A program made the position numbers and the translations under genes. The notes beneath the pieces were generated by a model. It saw nothing but the letters and a program-made list of their open reading frames with translations, did not search any database and was not told the DNA's origin. This document shows, piece by piece, positions 31,887 through 41,862 of a stretch of 64,000 nucleotides of DNA (position 1 is its first letter; each line of letters begins with the position of its first letter). The stretch comes from Paractinoplanes maris (lineage in GTDB: Bacteria > Actinomycetota > Actinomycetes > Mycobacteriales > Micromonosporaceae). The stretch is from positions 62,001 to 126,000 of the forward strand of contig NZ_JALPVL010000010.1 in the NCBI RefSeq assembly GCF_023544465.1. Direction: 5' to 3'.

Positions 31887-34322
31887 ATGAGCAAAGTCAG
31901 TCAAGACCTGGCGGGAACCTGGACCTTGAGCGGGCCGCCCGGAGAGATAGCGGCGACGGTTCCCGGCTGTGTGCACACGGATCTGCTCGCCGCGGGCAAG
32001 ATCGTGGACCCGTTCCTGGGCGAGAACGAGAAGGCTGTCGACTGGGTCGGCCGGGCGAACTGGGTGTACGAGCGCGACATCGCCTGGGACGGGGAACGGC
32101 CGGACCGGATCGAGCTGGTCTTCGACGGGCTCGACACGGTGGCCGACATCGACCTGGACGGCGTGGTTCTCGGGTCGACGAGCAACATGCACCGGAGCTA
32201 CCGGTTCGACGTGACCGACCTGCTGGGTGCCGGGGTGGGCCGGCTCCGGGTGCGGTTCACGTCGGCCTACACCGAGGCGGAACGGCTTCAGGCGCAGCTG
32301 GGACCGCGGCCGAACGCCTATCCGGAGCCGTTCAACTTCGTGCGCAAGATGGCGTGCAGCTTCGGCTGGGACTGGGGCCCGACCCTGGTCACCGCGGGCA
32401 TCTGGCGTGGGGTGCGCCTCGAGGGCTGGACCACGGCGCGGCTGAGCGAAGTCAAGCCCCTGTGCACGTTCGCCGACGGGTGTGGACGCCTCGATCTGAG
32501 CGTTTCGATCGACCGAGCACAAACACGCGGTCTGCGGATGCGCGTTCTGCTCGACGGTCGCCAGGCATATGACGGGTCGTACGCCGAAACGCTCACCATC
32601 GATGTCGACGGCGTTCAACCGTGGAACCCGCGCGGCTACGGCGATCCCAGCCTGCATGACTTGACCGTGCTGCTGCTGGACGGTGATTCCGAGCTCGATC
32701 GGTGGGAGCAGCGCACCGGCTTCCGGGCTGTCCGCATCGACGAGACCGATGGGCAGTTCGTCTTCCACGTCAACGAGCAGCCGGTGCTCGTGAAGGGCGT
32801 GAACTGGATCCCGGACGACATCTTCCCGTCGCGGATGACCCGCGAGCGGTATGCGCACCGGCTCGGCGAGGCGGCCGCGGCCGGCGTCAACCTCGTACGG
32901 GTGTGGGGTGGCGGCATCTATGAGAGCCGCGACTTCTACGAGGTGTGCGACGAGCTCGGGCTCCTGGTGTGGCAGGACTTCCTGTTCGCCTGCGCCTGCT
33001 ATCCGGAGGAGGAGCCGCTGCACTCCGAGGTCGTGGCGGAAGCCCGCGAGAACGTCGTGCGATTGTCGCCGCATCCCAGTCTGGTGGCGTGGAACGGCAA
33101 CAACGAGAACCTGTGGCTCCACGGCGCGGACGACTGGGCCTCACGGCCGGGCGGCGACCGCAGCTGGGGCGAGACGTACTACCTGAAGACGCTGCCCGAC
33201 ATCGTCTCCACGCTGGATCCGACCCGTCCCTACATGGCGGGCAGCCCGTGGTCGGGGTCGTGGGAGCACGAGCCCAACTCGACCGAGGTGGGCACGTTCC
33301 ACTCGTGGGACGTCTGGAACCGGGAGGACTACCTGCACTACCGCGACTCGACGCCCCGGTTCGTGGCCGAGTTCGGCTGGCAGGCCCCGCCGGCCTGGCG
33401 CACGCTGCGCGAGGCAGTGACCGACGAGCCGATGCGCCCCGACTCACCCGGCGTCCGGCACCACCAGAAGGCGATCGACGGCAACGCCAAGCTCGCCCGC
33501 GGCCTGGCTCACCACTTCCCCGAACCCGGCCGTTCCGAGCTGGGCGGCCCTGAAGCGCGCGGTACTGAGGCTTGGCATTTCCTCGCTCAGCTCAATCAGG
33601 TGCGCGCGGTGCGGACCGGGATCGCCCACTGGCGATCGCACTGGCCGCACACGGCGGGGACGATCCTGTGGCAGCTCAACGATCTGTGGCCGGTCATCTC
33701 GTGGGCGGCCATCGACGGGGCGGGGCGGCACAAGCCGCTCTACTTCGAGATGCGGTCGCTGTACGCGGGGCGCGCGGTGACCATCCAGCCGCGCGGCGGT
33801 GGGTTGGTGGTGGCCGTTATGAACGATCGCCCGGAACCGCTCAGGGAAACTGTTCGGATCGCGCGCATGGACATCCACGGTGCGGAAGTAGGCGTGTCCG
33901 AGACGGTCGTCGAGGTGGCGCCCCGGTCGAACCAGCTGGTTCCGATCCCGGCTGAGTTGACGGCGGAGGGCGCTGACCCGTCCGACGTTCTGGTCGCGCA
34001 CGTGGGAGATGTACGGGATCTGTGGTTCTTCCGGGATTTTCATCTCGAGGATCCGGAGCTGACGGTCACCGTGGACGCCGTCCCGGACGGACTCGACGTG
34101 ACTGTGCGAGCGGGCGGACTCGCGCGTGACGTGCTTCTGCAGCCCGACCGCCTCCATCCCGGCGCCACCGTGGATCAAGGCTTCGTGACCCTGCTCCCGG
34201 GTGAGGTCACCACGTTCCACGTTCGCGGCCCGGCGGTCCCCGACGCCGAGCTCATCCAAGCCCCGTGGGTCCTGACCGACCTCGCGACGGTCCTGCGGCA
34301 CGAACGGCCGGCGCAACCCTGA
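31887..34322 (+). CDS. GH2 beta-mannosidase (intracellular)
   Basis: An 811-residue glycoside hydrolase family 2 enzyme that removes terminal beta-mannose from manno-oligosaccharides. It opens with a jelly-roll sugar-binding domain (VPGCVHTDLLAAGKI), then an Ig-like domain and the catalytic barrel. The acid/base glutamate is in WNGNNENLW and the nucleophile in FVAEFGWQAP; VRVWGGGIYE and WQDFLFACACYP are typical of beta-mannosidases. No signal peptide is present, so it works on imported sugars. AGGAG lies 7 bases ahead of the ATG at 31887. Confidence 0.93.
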   Translation: MSKVSQDLAGTWTLSGPPGEIAATVPGCVHTDLLAAGKIVDPFLGENEKAVDWVGRANWVYERDIAWDGERPDRIELVFDGLDTVADIDLDGVVLGSTSNMHRSYRFDVTDLLGAGVGRLRVRFTSAYTEAERLQAQLGPRPNAYPEPFNFVRKMACSFGWDWGPTLVTAGIWRGVRLEGWTTARLSEVKPLCTFADGCGRLDLSVSIDRAQTRGLRMRVLLDGRQAYDGSYAETLTIDVDGVQPWNPRGYGDPSLHDLTVLLLDGDSELDRWEQRTGFRAVRIDETDGQFVFHVNEQPVLVKGVNWIPDDIFPSRMTRERYAHRLGEAAAAGVNLVRVWGGGIYESRDFYEVCDELGLLVWQDFLFACACYPEEEPLHSEVVAEARENVVRLSPHPSLVAWNGNNENLWLHGADDWASRPGGDRSWGETYYLKTLPDIVSTLDPTRPYMAGSPWSGSWEHEPNSTEVGTFHSWDVWNREDYLHYRDSTPRFVAEFGWQAPPAWRTLREAVTDEPMRPDSPGVRHHQKAIDGNAKLARGLAHHFPEPGRSELGGPEARGTEAWHFLAQLNQVRAVRTGIAHWRSHWPHTAGTILWQLNDLWPVISWAAIDGAGRHKPLYFEMRSLYAGRAVTIQPRGGGLVVAVMNDRPEPLRETVRIARMDIHGAEVGVSETVVEVAPRSNQLVPIPAELTAEGADPSDVLVAHVGDVRDLWFFRDFHLEDPELTVTVDAVPDGLDVTVRAGGLARDVLLQPDRLHPGATVDQGFVTLLPGEVTTFHVRGPAVPDAELIQAPWVLTDLATVLRHERPAQP

Positions 34323-34324
34323 GA

Positions 34325-34384
34325 CGCCGTCCCCCCACGGAAAGGGCAGGACAAGCAGTAAGTCGCCGTCCCCCAACGGAAAGG
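34325..34384 (+). repeat. Duplicated 21-bp leader element before the mannanase
   Basis: Two near-identical copies of CGCCGTCCCCCnACGGAAAGG at 34325-34345 and 34364-34384, 39 bases apart. Each ends in the ribosome-binding-like GGAAAGG; the second serves the mannanase ATG at 34393. Confidence 0.7.
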
Positions 34385-34392
34385 ACATCCCC

Positions 34393-35388
34393 ATGAAGAT
34401 CCCCCGGCCCGTGCTGGCCGTCGGCGCCATCACGGCGCTGCTCGGTGCGGGCATGGTCCATCAGGCCGGTGACGCTTCGGCGTTCGCGGCCACACCCAAG
34501 AGCACAGTGATCAACTATCTGCGGTCGATCAGTGGTACGTCGATCGTCTCCGGGCAGCACAACAAGGAACCAGCCTCGGCGCCGGGTGCCTACACGCAGC
34601 AGGTGCATGACGTCACCGGGCAGTGGCCGGGGCTGTGGGGCGGGGACATGATGTTCCGCGCCGACGACGTCAACAACCGGCAGCGGGTGGTCGACCAGGC
34701 CAAGACGGAGTGGCGCAACGGGTCGCTCGTCGCGCTCACCTGGCACGCGTGTTCGCCCACGGCCGGGCGCACGTGTGAGTTCGACGGTGGCGTCAAGACC
34801 CGCATCTCGGACAGTCAGTTCCAGCAGGTGGTCACCGGCGGCACCGCGCTCAACCAGACCTGGCGCAGCCGGATGGCCGAGGTCGTCCCCTACCTGCGGC
34901 AGCTCAAGGACGCCGGGATCCCGGTGCTGTGGCGGCCGTTCCACGAGATGAACGAGACGTGGAACTGGTGGGGCGGCCGCCCCGGTGCCAACGGCGGGGC
35001 GAAGATCTTCCAGCAGATGAAGGACTACTTCGACAGCCAGGGCCTGGACAACCTGATCTGGGTGTGGAACGTGCAGGACAACCCGGCCGGCGGCTGGTCC
35101 TCGTACTATCCGGGCGGCAACTATGTCGACGTCGTCTCGCTGGACGCCTGGTACAAGGCGTACCCGTCGGCCGCGGACTATCAGCAGACGCAGTCGATCG
35201 CCGCGGGCAAGCCGATCGCGATCGCCGAGATGGGCAAGGTGCCCGACAGTGCCCTGCTCACCAGTCAGACCCGGTGGGCGTACTTCATGATCTGGTCGGA
35301 GCAGCTTCGCGGCAGCAACACCAACGCCGAGATCCAGGCCGGGTATTACCATCCCCGGGTGCTGAACCAGGGCGAGGTCCGCTTCTGA
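34393..35388 (+). CDS. Secreted GH26 endo-beta-1,4-mannanase
   Basis: A 331-residue glycoside hydrolase family 26 enzyme. The signal peptide covers ~30 residues (VLAVGAITALLGAGMV...SAFA). The acid/base glutamate lies in RPFHEMNETWNWWG and the nucleophile in IAIAEMGKVP, the pair typical of GH26. SIVSGQHNKEP and GLWGGDMMF are further family blocks. No carbohydrate-binding module is attached. It would cut mannan outside the cell and feed the importer and beta-mannosidase upstream. The ATG at 34393 has a GGAAAGGAC site. Confidence 0.93.
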   Translation: MKIPRPVLAVGAITALLGAGMVHQAGDASAFAATPKSTVINYLRSISGTSIVSGQHNKEPASAPGAYTQQVHDVTGQWPGLWGGDMMFRADDVNNRQRVVDQAKTEWRNGSLVALTWHACSPTAGRTCEFDGGVKTRISDSQFQQVVTGGTALNQTWRSRMAEVVPYLRQLKDAGIPVLWRPFHEMNETWNWWGGRPGANGGAKIFQQMKDYFDSQGLDNLIWVWNVQDNPAGGWSSYYPGGNYVDVVSLDAWYKAYPSAADYQQTQSIAAGKPIAIAEMGKVPDSALLTSQTRWAYFMIWSEQLRGSNTNAEIQAGYYHPRVLNQGEVRF

Positions 35389-35391
35389 GGT

Positions 35392-35427
35392 ACGGGCGGT
35401 GGCGCGACCGGTCGCGCCACCGCCCGT
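35392..35427. terminator. Perfect 18-bp stem terminator between mannanase and esterase
   Basis: ACGGGCGGTGGCGCGACC (35392-35409) is followed immediately by its exact complement (35410-35427). It separates two convergent genes. Confidence 0.8.
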
Positions 35428-35440
35428 TGCGGCGCAGCGG

Positions 35441-36385
35441 TCAGGCGGTCAGCCGGCGGCGCAGCCAGGCGGTCCGGGTGCCGCGGGCGTCGGCCGACAG
35501 CGGAGCGTCGGGGAACAGCGCGTCGAAACCGTGGAAGCCGCCGTCCCAGATGTGCAGGTCGGCCCGGCCGCCGACGGCCCAGATGCGGAACGCGTACGTC
35601 ACGTCCTCGTCGCGGAACACCTCGGCCGAGCCGGCGTCGAGGTAGGTGGGCGGCAGGTCGGAGAGGTCGCTCGCCAGCGCGGGGGAGACGTACTCCGGCA
35701 CGACCTCACCGGTCAGCCCGGCCAGCACCGAGCGCCAGCCGAAAGCGTTCATCTCGCGGGTCCAGACGCCGGGGGTGCCGGAGAACTGGCGGCTCGACGT
35801 GGTGGCGTTGCGGTGGTCGAGCATCGGGCCGATCAGCACCTGCGCGGCGACGGCCGGGCCGCTGCGGTCGCGGGCCATCAGCGTGACCCCGGCGGCCAGC
35901 CCGCCGCCCGCGCTGGCCCCGGCCACAACGATGCGCGACGGGTCGATGCCCAGCTCGGCGGCGTGCTGGGCCACCCAGAACAACCCCTGGTAGGCGTCGT
36001 CGACCAGCGCGGTGCCACCGGATTCCGGGGCCAGGCGGTAGTCGACCGACACGACGACCGCGCCGAACTCGTCCAGCCACTCCAGCGGGATGTCGATCTG
36101 GGAGTAGCGGTTGCCCATCACCATGCCGCCGCCGTGGATCCAGTAGACGCAGGGGGCGCCGTCGGGCTCGGGCGGGCTGAGGATCGTCAGGGGCAGCGGT
36201 GCGCCGTCCGGGCCGGGGATGGTGACCTCCCGCCGGGTGACCGCGCGGCCCTCGAGGAGCGGTTCGATGGCCGGCGCCGCGAACGGCCGGATCTGGGCGA
36301 GGGTCTCCCGGTCGAGACCCGGGAGGGCCGGCAGGCCGGCGAGGAGCGTACGGAGCTGAGGGTCGATCTCGGTCGGTGTCGGCAT
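35441..36385 (-). CDS. Alpha/beta hydrolase, hormone-sensitive-lipase-type esterase
   Basis: A 314-residue esterase. The oxyanion motif HGGG (YWIHGGGMVMG), the nucleophile elbow GASAGGGLA, and the C-terminal histidine in DGGFHGFD define the HSL family. It would hydrolyse short acyl esters in the cytoplasm. The ATG at 36385 lies 5 bases after the stop of the upstream monooxygenase gene, so the two form an operon. Confidence 0.9.
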   Translation of the reverse strand: MPTPTEIDPQLRTLLAGLPALPGLDRETLAQIRPFAAPAIEPLLEGRAVTRREVTIPGPDGAPLPLTILSPPEPDGAPCVYWIHGGGMVMGNRYSQIDIPLEWLDEFGAVVVSVDYRLAPESGGTALVDDAYQGLFWVAQHAAELGIDPSRIVVAGASAGGGLAAGVTLMARDRSGPAVAAQVLIGPMLDHRNATTSSRQFSGTPGVWTREMNAFGWRSVLAGLTGEVVPEYVSPALASDLSDLPPTYLDAGSAEVFRDEDVTYAFRIWAVGGRADLHIWDGGFHGFDALFPDAPLSADARGTRTAWLRRRLTA

Positions 36386-36390
36386 CAGGA

Positions 36391-36696
36391 TCAGAACGCA
36401 GCCTTGCCGCCGAGCGGCACCTCGTCGGTGTACTCGGACTCGCCGGTCAGCAACTCCTGCAACGCGGCGACGAAAGCCCGTGCCCGTGCGCTGCCGAAGA
36501 ACGCGCTGTGCGCCTGCTGGCTGGTCCACCCCTCGGTGACGTGGACGACGTCCGGGTTGCCGGCCGACCGGCCGACGAGGAAGACGACACAGTTCTCGTC
36601 GGGCAGGGACGGAGCATCCAGGAGCAGTTTGACAACCTCGTCGCCACGACCGGCCTGGGCGGTCATCGTGGCGTGAAATCCGTGGGTGACGGTCAT
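36391..36696 (-). CDS. Antibiotic-biosynthesis-monooxygenase (ABM) domain protein
   Basis: A 101-residue ferredoxin-like-fold protein. It begins FHATMTAQAGRGDEVVKLLL and carries HVTEGWTSQQAHSAFF, the usual ABM core. Members act as cofactor-free monooxygenases on quinone-like aromatics or as heme- or quinol-handling enzymes. A strong AAGGAGG site precedes the ATG at 36696. It leads the operon with the HSL-type esterase; a shared detoxification role is inference. Confidence 0.85.
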   Translation of the reverse strand: MTVTHGFHATMTAQAGRGDEVVKLLLDAPSLPDENCVVFLVGRSAGNPDVVHVTEGWTSQQAHSAFFGSARARAFVAALQELLTGESEYTDEVPLGGKAAF

Positions 36697-37124
36697 GCGC
36701 AGTGGCCTCCTTCAAGACCACTCGATCGAATCACCCGGACCGGGGCGAGCGGGAGAACGATCCTGCCGAATCCTTGCCCGATCCTCTCGACCGCCCGGCT
36801 CAGGCGGCGATCCGGCCGGCGCCGCGGCGTACCCGAAAGTCAGACCCTGGCCGATGGTGGCGCCCGGCCCCGGATGGACGCGACCGCACGCGCGTCCGTC
36901 CGGTGACCGGCATCGGGAACGGCGCGGTCAGCGCGGGCGGGCGCAGTCGGCACCCGATCGGCGTACGTCGAAGGGTCTCCGGGTCTCGGCTCCATCGCGC
37001 TTCGCTCTGGAAGGCTCACGCCGGTGGCGGCGGGTGCTCGCGGATCCACCCGAGGTACCGTCGATCTCGGCGGCCGGTTGTAGCGGCCGGCCGCCACACC
37101 CTGACCGCTACCAGGGGTGAACAG
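36697..37124. other. 428-bp region without a gene
   Basis: No convincing coding frame. It must hold the divergent promoters of the ABM gene and the XRE gene. A TACCGT -10 candidate lies at about 37057-37062, and a GC hairpin (GGCCGG...CCGGCC) at about 37070-37094 precedes the XRE ATG. Confidence 0.5.
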
Positions 37125-38304
37125 ATGACCGACTCCGCCGGCCGCTTCGCAAGCGAGCTCCGCCGTCTTCGTGCCGACCGAGGCCTCTCCTATCGTGCCC
37201 TCGCGGACCGGGCGAACCAGGGGAAGAGCTACATCGAGGACCTGGAGAAAGGGCGCAAGCCGCCGAACGTCGCAGTCGCGGCCAACCTCGACAAGGCCCT
37301 GGGCGCGGGCGGCCAGCTGGTCGCCACGCTACAAGGCGTCGAAGTCGACGACTGCTTCAGCGCCGAGATGGAAGCGCTCGAGCTGTCCCGGCGGGTCACA
37401 GCCTCAGACGTCAGCACCGAGACCCTCGATCGGCTGGAACACGCCGCCGACACCATGGCGATGGCCTACGCCACCATCCCGCCCGATCAGCTGCTTCCCC
37501 GCGTACGCCGCCATCTGGAGTACGTCGGGACGCTCGTCGACGCCAGGAAGACACTCGCGCAGCATCAGCGGCTGCTCGTCGTCGGCGGCTGGTTCTCGCT
37601 GCTTCGAGCCACGCTCCACATCGACCTCCGACAGAGCGGCGCGGCGTCCGCCTATCTCGACACCGCGGCCCATCTGGCCGAGCAGACCGGCCACGCGGAG
37701 ATCGCTGCCTGGTGTCTCGAGACCCGGGCATGGGACGCCCTCACCGCCGGCGACTTCCGCCGTGCTCTTGAGCTGTCCCAGCACGCTCAAGGCGTCGCGC
37801 CGGCCGGCGGGTCCGCGATCATCCAGGCGACCGCCCAGGAGGGACGCGCCTGGGCCCGCCTGGGCGATCGCCGGCAGACCGGCCGGGCCCTCGATCGTGT
37901 GGAACGGATGGCCGAGCTCAAGACGCCGCCAGAACACCCTGAGCACCACTACCAGTACGACCCGGCAAAGGCACACTCGTATGCCGCAACGACGCTGGCC
38001 TGGGCCGGTGACCCAGCCGCGGAGAGTGCGGCGCGTGAGGTGATCGCGGAGCTGGAGGACGAGGGAGCGCGACCCCGCCGGATCGCCTCCGCGCAGCTGG
38101 ACCTCGGCCTGGCGCTGCTGGCCGGCGGTAAGCCCGATGAGGCCGCCGACGCCGCATCCCAGGCGATCGCGTCCGGCCGGATCGTCCCGTCGAACTGGGT
38201 GGCGCGCGGCCGAGGTTGTCACCGGAGTGCACAGCGCCGGCATAGCCGAGAGTCGAGACCTGCACCAACTCGCGCTGATGTACCGCCCGGAGCTTTCCTC
38301 GTAG
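37125..38304 (+). pseudogene. XRE/TPR-type regulator interrupted by a +1 frameshift
   Basis: The frame from ATG 37125 encodes an N-terminal XRE helix-turn-helix (LSYRALADRANQGKSYIEDL) and a helical TPR-like sensor domain, a common actinobacterial regulator of about 390 residues. After IVPSN (38195) the frame becomes arginine-rich and runs to 38369. The +1 frame instead continues WRAAEVVTGVHSAGIAESRD and LHQLALMYRPELSS to a TAG at 38302, the expected family C-terminus. One extra G in the GGG at 38197-38199 explains the shift. It is either a real inactivating mutation or a sequencing error. Target genes are unknown; the two small ORFs that follow are the usual neighbours in such modules. Confidence 0.75.
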
Positions 38305-38326
38305 CTGTCCGCCTTTTTGCGGACAG
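38305..38326 (+). terminator. Hairpin after the XRE gene
   Basis: CTGTCCGC-CTTTTT-GCGGACAG, a perfect 8-bp stem right after the expected stop at 38304. Two more GCGGACA repeats follow within 20 bases. Confidence 0.55.
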
Positions 38327-38402
38327 GCGGACACCGCTGGCGGACAGCCAGAACCTCCACACTGCGTGATCGGTCGTCCACGATCAGGCGCGAAGGCGGC
38401 GG

Positions 38403-38672
38403 GTGATCGCCGAGCGGGTCGGCTGGCCGGTCGGGGCAGTGGAGGCCTGCGAGCGTATCGAGGAGCTGCGTCCGGGCCTACGCGTCGGATGGTTCAGCGA
38501 GAACACGACGCGTGGCTTCGAATGCCCGGCCGGCTTCTACGCCTGGCTCGACGGCGACGACCCCGGCACGACCGTCTACCCGACCGACGGGCCGCCGCGC
38601 TGGATCAAGCGGCACGAGTGGTACGGCCCGACGCCTGAGGCGCTGGAAGAGGCACTGAGCACGTGGCCGTGA
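38403..38672 (+). CDS. Uncharacterised 89-residue protein
   Basis: Reads from GTG 38403 with segments PVGAVEACERIEELRPGLRV, GFECPAGFYAWLDGDDPG and RWIKRHEWYGPTPEALEEAL. Tryptophan and acidic residues are distributed like real coding sequence. I do not recognise the family, but its position behind an XRE/TPR regulator and ahead of a small HTH protein is typical of actinobacterial accessory modules. Its TGA overlaps the GTG of the next frame. Confidence 0.6.
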   Translation: MIAERVGWPVGAVEACERIEELRPGLRVGWFSENTTRGFECPAGFYAWLDGDDPGTTVYPTDGPPRWIKRHEWYGPTPEALEEALSTWP

Positions 38673-38743
38673 CCGATCTGCCCTCCTGGGGCCGCGCCGA
38701 GATCGCCGTACGGCTCGGCGTGCACCGCAGCCGGGCGTGCTGA
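38669..38743 (+). pseudogene. Truncated HTH protein (24 codons left)
   Basis: GTG 38669 overlaps the upstream stop (GTGA). The peptide VTDLPSWGRAEIAVRLGVHR is the first part of an excisionase- or MerR-like helix-turn-helix, which then stops at 38741 after SRAC. The rest of the domain is missing, so the gene looks cut off by the neighbouring exporter region. Confidence 0.45.
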
Positions 38744-38787
38744 CCAATGTATTCGCAGCTCAAAGACCAGGCCCGAGTTCCCCCCAC

Positions 38788-39629
38788 CTACTTGCGGTTG
38801 TAGAGGCGCATGGTGAGGGTGCCGAAGATCAGGACCAGGATGGCGCTGGCGGCGAGGGTCCACATGGTCTCGGCCATGTCGGGGGTGCCGGCCATGATGG
38901 AGCGGATGGCGGTCACCAGGTGGGTGATGGGGTTGACCTGGACGAAGGCCTGAAGCCAGCCGGGCATGGTGCTGGGCTCGACGAAGACGTTGCTGAGGAA
39001 GGTCAGCGGGAACAGGACGAGCATGCTGACGCCCATGACGGATTTCTCGGAGCGCAGGAAGAGGCCGAACATCGTCCAGATCCAGGAGAACGCGAACGAG
39101 AAGACGACCAGCAGCGCGATGCCGGCGAGGACGCCGAGGAGGCCGCCCTCGGGGCGGAAGCCCAGGATCAGGCCGACGACCATGATCGTGGTGGCGGCCA
39201 GGATGTAGCGCAGGACGTCACCGAAGATCATGCCGACCAGGGCGGCCGGGCGCCAGACCGGCAGCGTGCGGAAGCGGTCGAAGACGCCTTTCTCGATGTC
39301 GGTGTTGAGGCCGACGCCGGTGTACATCGTGATCATCACGACGCTGGTGACCATGATGCCGGGCAGGAAGAACTGCAGGTATTCGCTCGTCGAGCCGGCC
39401 AGCGCGCCGCCGAACAGATACGTGAACATCAGCGTCATGATGATCGGGAACGCGGTGACGTCGAACAGCTGCTCGGGCACGTGCTTGATCTTCAGCAGGG
39501 CTCGCCAGCCGAACGTCAGCGACGCCGACAGGGCGCTCGGGCGCTTGGGGCGGTCGGCCCGCGCCAGCACCGCGCCCAACGTGTCCCGCGACGGCGCATA
39601 GGTGGAGACGGGCTCGGCAGTGTCGGTGC

Positions 39630-39633
<4 letters not shown>
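38788..39633 (-). CDS. ABC-2 type drug-exporter permease (DrrB-like)
   Basis: A 281-residue membrane protein with six helices and the ABC-2 hallmark loops (DIEKGVFDRFRTLPVWRPAA; VFVEPSTMPGWLQAFVQVNP). With the ATPase upstream it forms a DrrAB-type exporter for drugs or lipids. ATG 39633 overlaps the ATPase stop by 4 bases (ATGA). Confidence 0.92.
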
Positions 39634-40604
<971 letters not shown>

Positions 40605-40656
40605 GGCTTGTCCCTCCGTTGGGCGTGGGCCACATCTTCGCGTGAGGGTACGACAA

Positions 40657-40666
40657 GTTTCGAAAC
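40657..40666. promoter_or_regulatory. GTTTCGAAAC palindrome upstream of the drug-exporter operon
   Basis: A perfect 10-bp palindrome just before a TACCCT -10 candidate on the minus strand, about 55 bases from the ATPase ATG and 45 bases from the divergent cyclase start. The position suits a TetR- or MarR-type repressor. Confidence 0.45.
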
Positions 40667-40709
40667 AGCGAGCACCCCGCCGGGCGCGGACAGGCGTTAG
40701 ATTGCGACG

Positions 40710-41504
40710 ATGTGCGTCGACAAAGTGACTCGTCGTTCCCTGCTCTTCGGCGCGGCGGCCACGACCGCCGCGGTCACGCTGCCCGCACCGGCCCAGGCCG
40801 CTGCCCCGAAACGCCCGAAGTCGGGCCTGCAGGACCTCACCCATCCGGTGAGCCCGTCGTTCCCCGCCTTCGAGCCGGGGGAGGAGCCGTCCAGCCGGGT
40901 CGCGACGTCGATCCCGGACGACGGCTACTACATGCGCGAGTGGACGATCCTCGAGCACTTCGGCACCCACGTCGACGCGCCGGCCCACTTCACCGCGGGC
41001 GGGCGGACGTCGACCGAGCTCTCGCTGCGCGAGCTGATCAGCCCGGCCGTGGTCATCGACATCGCGCGGCGGGCCGCCCGTGAGCCCGACACCACGGTCA
41101 CGGTGGCCGACCTGGTGGCCTACGAGCGGCGGTACGACCGGATCCCGCGCGACGCCGCCGTCCTGCTCGACAGCGGCTGGGCGGCCCGGGCCGGGAGTGT
41201 GGACGCCTACCGGGGCACCGACGCCGAGGGCACGCTGCACTTCCCGGGTTTCAGCGTCGACGCCTGCGAGTGGCTGCTCACCAAGCGGCGCATCCGCTGC
41301 CTCGGCGTGGACACGCTCAGCATCGACCCGGGCATCTCGACCGGGTTCGAGACCCACCTGGCGCTCACTGGGGCCGACCGTTACGGCGTGGAGAACCTCG
41401 CCCATCTGGACCGCGTCCCCCGCCGCGGGGCCACCCTGACCGTCGGTCTGATCCCCTACGAGAACGGATCCGGCGGCCAGGCCCGTGTCTTCGCGAGCTG
41501 GTAG
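40710..41504 (+). CDS. Tat-exported cyclase/kynurenine-formamidase-family hydrolase
   Basis: A 264-residue metal-dependent hydrolase. A twin-arginine signal (TRRSLLFGAAATTAA) directs export. The family metal motif is HFGTHVDAPAHF; a second block is LGVDTLSIDPG. Related enzymes hydrolyse N-formylkynurenine or isatin, but the substrate is unknown here. TAGATT at 40698-40703 ends 6 bases before the ATG, so the message is probably leaderless. Confidence 0.88.
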   Translation: MCVDKVTRRSLLFGAAATTAAVTLPAPAQAAAPKRPKSGLQDLTHPVSPSFPAFEPGEEPSSRVATSIPDDGYYMREWTILEHFGTHVDAPAHFTAGGRTSTELSLRELISPAVVIDIARRAAREPDTTVTVADLVAYERRYDRIPRDAAVLLDSGWAARAGSVDAYRGTDAEGTLHFPGFSVDACEWLLTKRRIRCLGVDTLSIDPGISTGFETHLALTGADRYGVENLAHLDRVPRRGATLTVGLIPYENGSGGQARVFASW

Positions 41505-41607
41505 GGAACCCGGGAAATCAGAAGAAGTGAAGATCTCTCGAACCGAATGACACGTCCGCGACGTACAGTGCGATCGGGAGCATACGTGCTTCGACGAGGA
41601 GGTCGGG

Positions 41608-41862
41608 ATGAGCACCGAGGACAAGCGCAGGGAGTTCGACGACATCGTCGCCCGCCTGACCACGGATTACCCCGCGCTGAGCCGCGCGCCCTGGCCCCGC
41701 TGGCCCCGCCCGGTGCTGATCACCGTGCTGGTCACCGCGGGCGTCGTCTGGGGTTTTCTCTCCGTGGCCATGGTCGCCTGGGGTCTGCGGGGTCTGGCGC
41801 TCACCGCAGCGGTCGTGATCACCGCCGCGGTGGCCGCCGTCATGGACGCCCGAAAACCCTAG
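41608..41862 (+). CDS. Small DUF3040-like two-helix membrane protein
   Basis: An 84-residue protein: a charged N-terminus (TEDKRREFDDIVARL) followed by two membrane helices (residues ~33-52 and ~58-78) and a short basic end. It resembles DUF3040 proteins, which are uncharacterised. A GAGGAGG site precedes the ATG. It overlaps the end of the convergent PhoX-like gene by 4 bases. Confidence 0.7.
   Translation: MSTEDKRREFDDIVARLTTDYPALSRAPWPRWPRPVLITVLVTAGVVWGFLSVAMVAWGLRGLALTAAVVITAAVAAVMDARKP

Noticed and set aside
36391..36696. Part of an antibiotic biosynthesis cluster because of the ABM domain
   Set aside because: No synthase, tailoring or transport genes for a natural product surround it; ABM proteins are common outside such clusters.
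37125..38743. Integrated plasmid (AICE) or prophage
   Set aside because: No integrase, replication or transfer genes and no attachment-site duplication were found; only module remnants are present.
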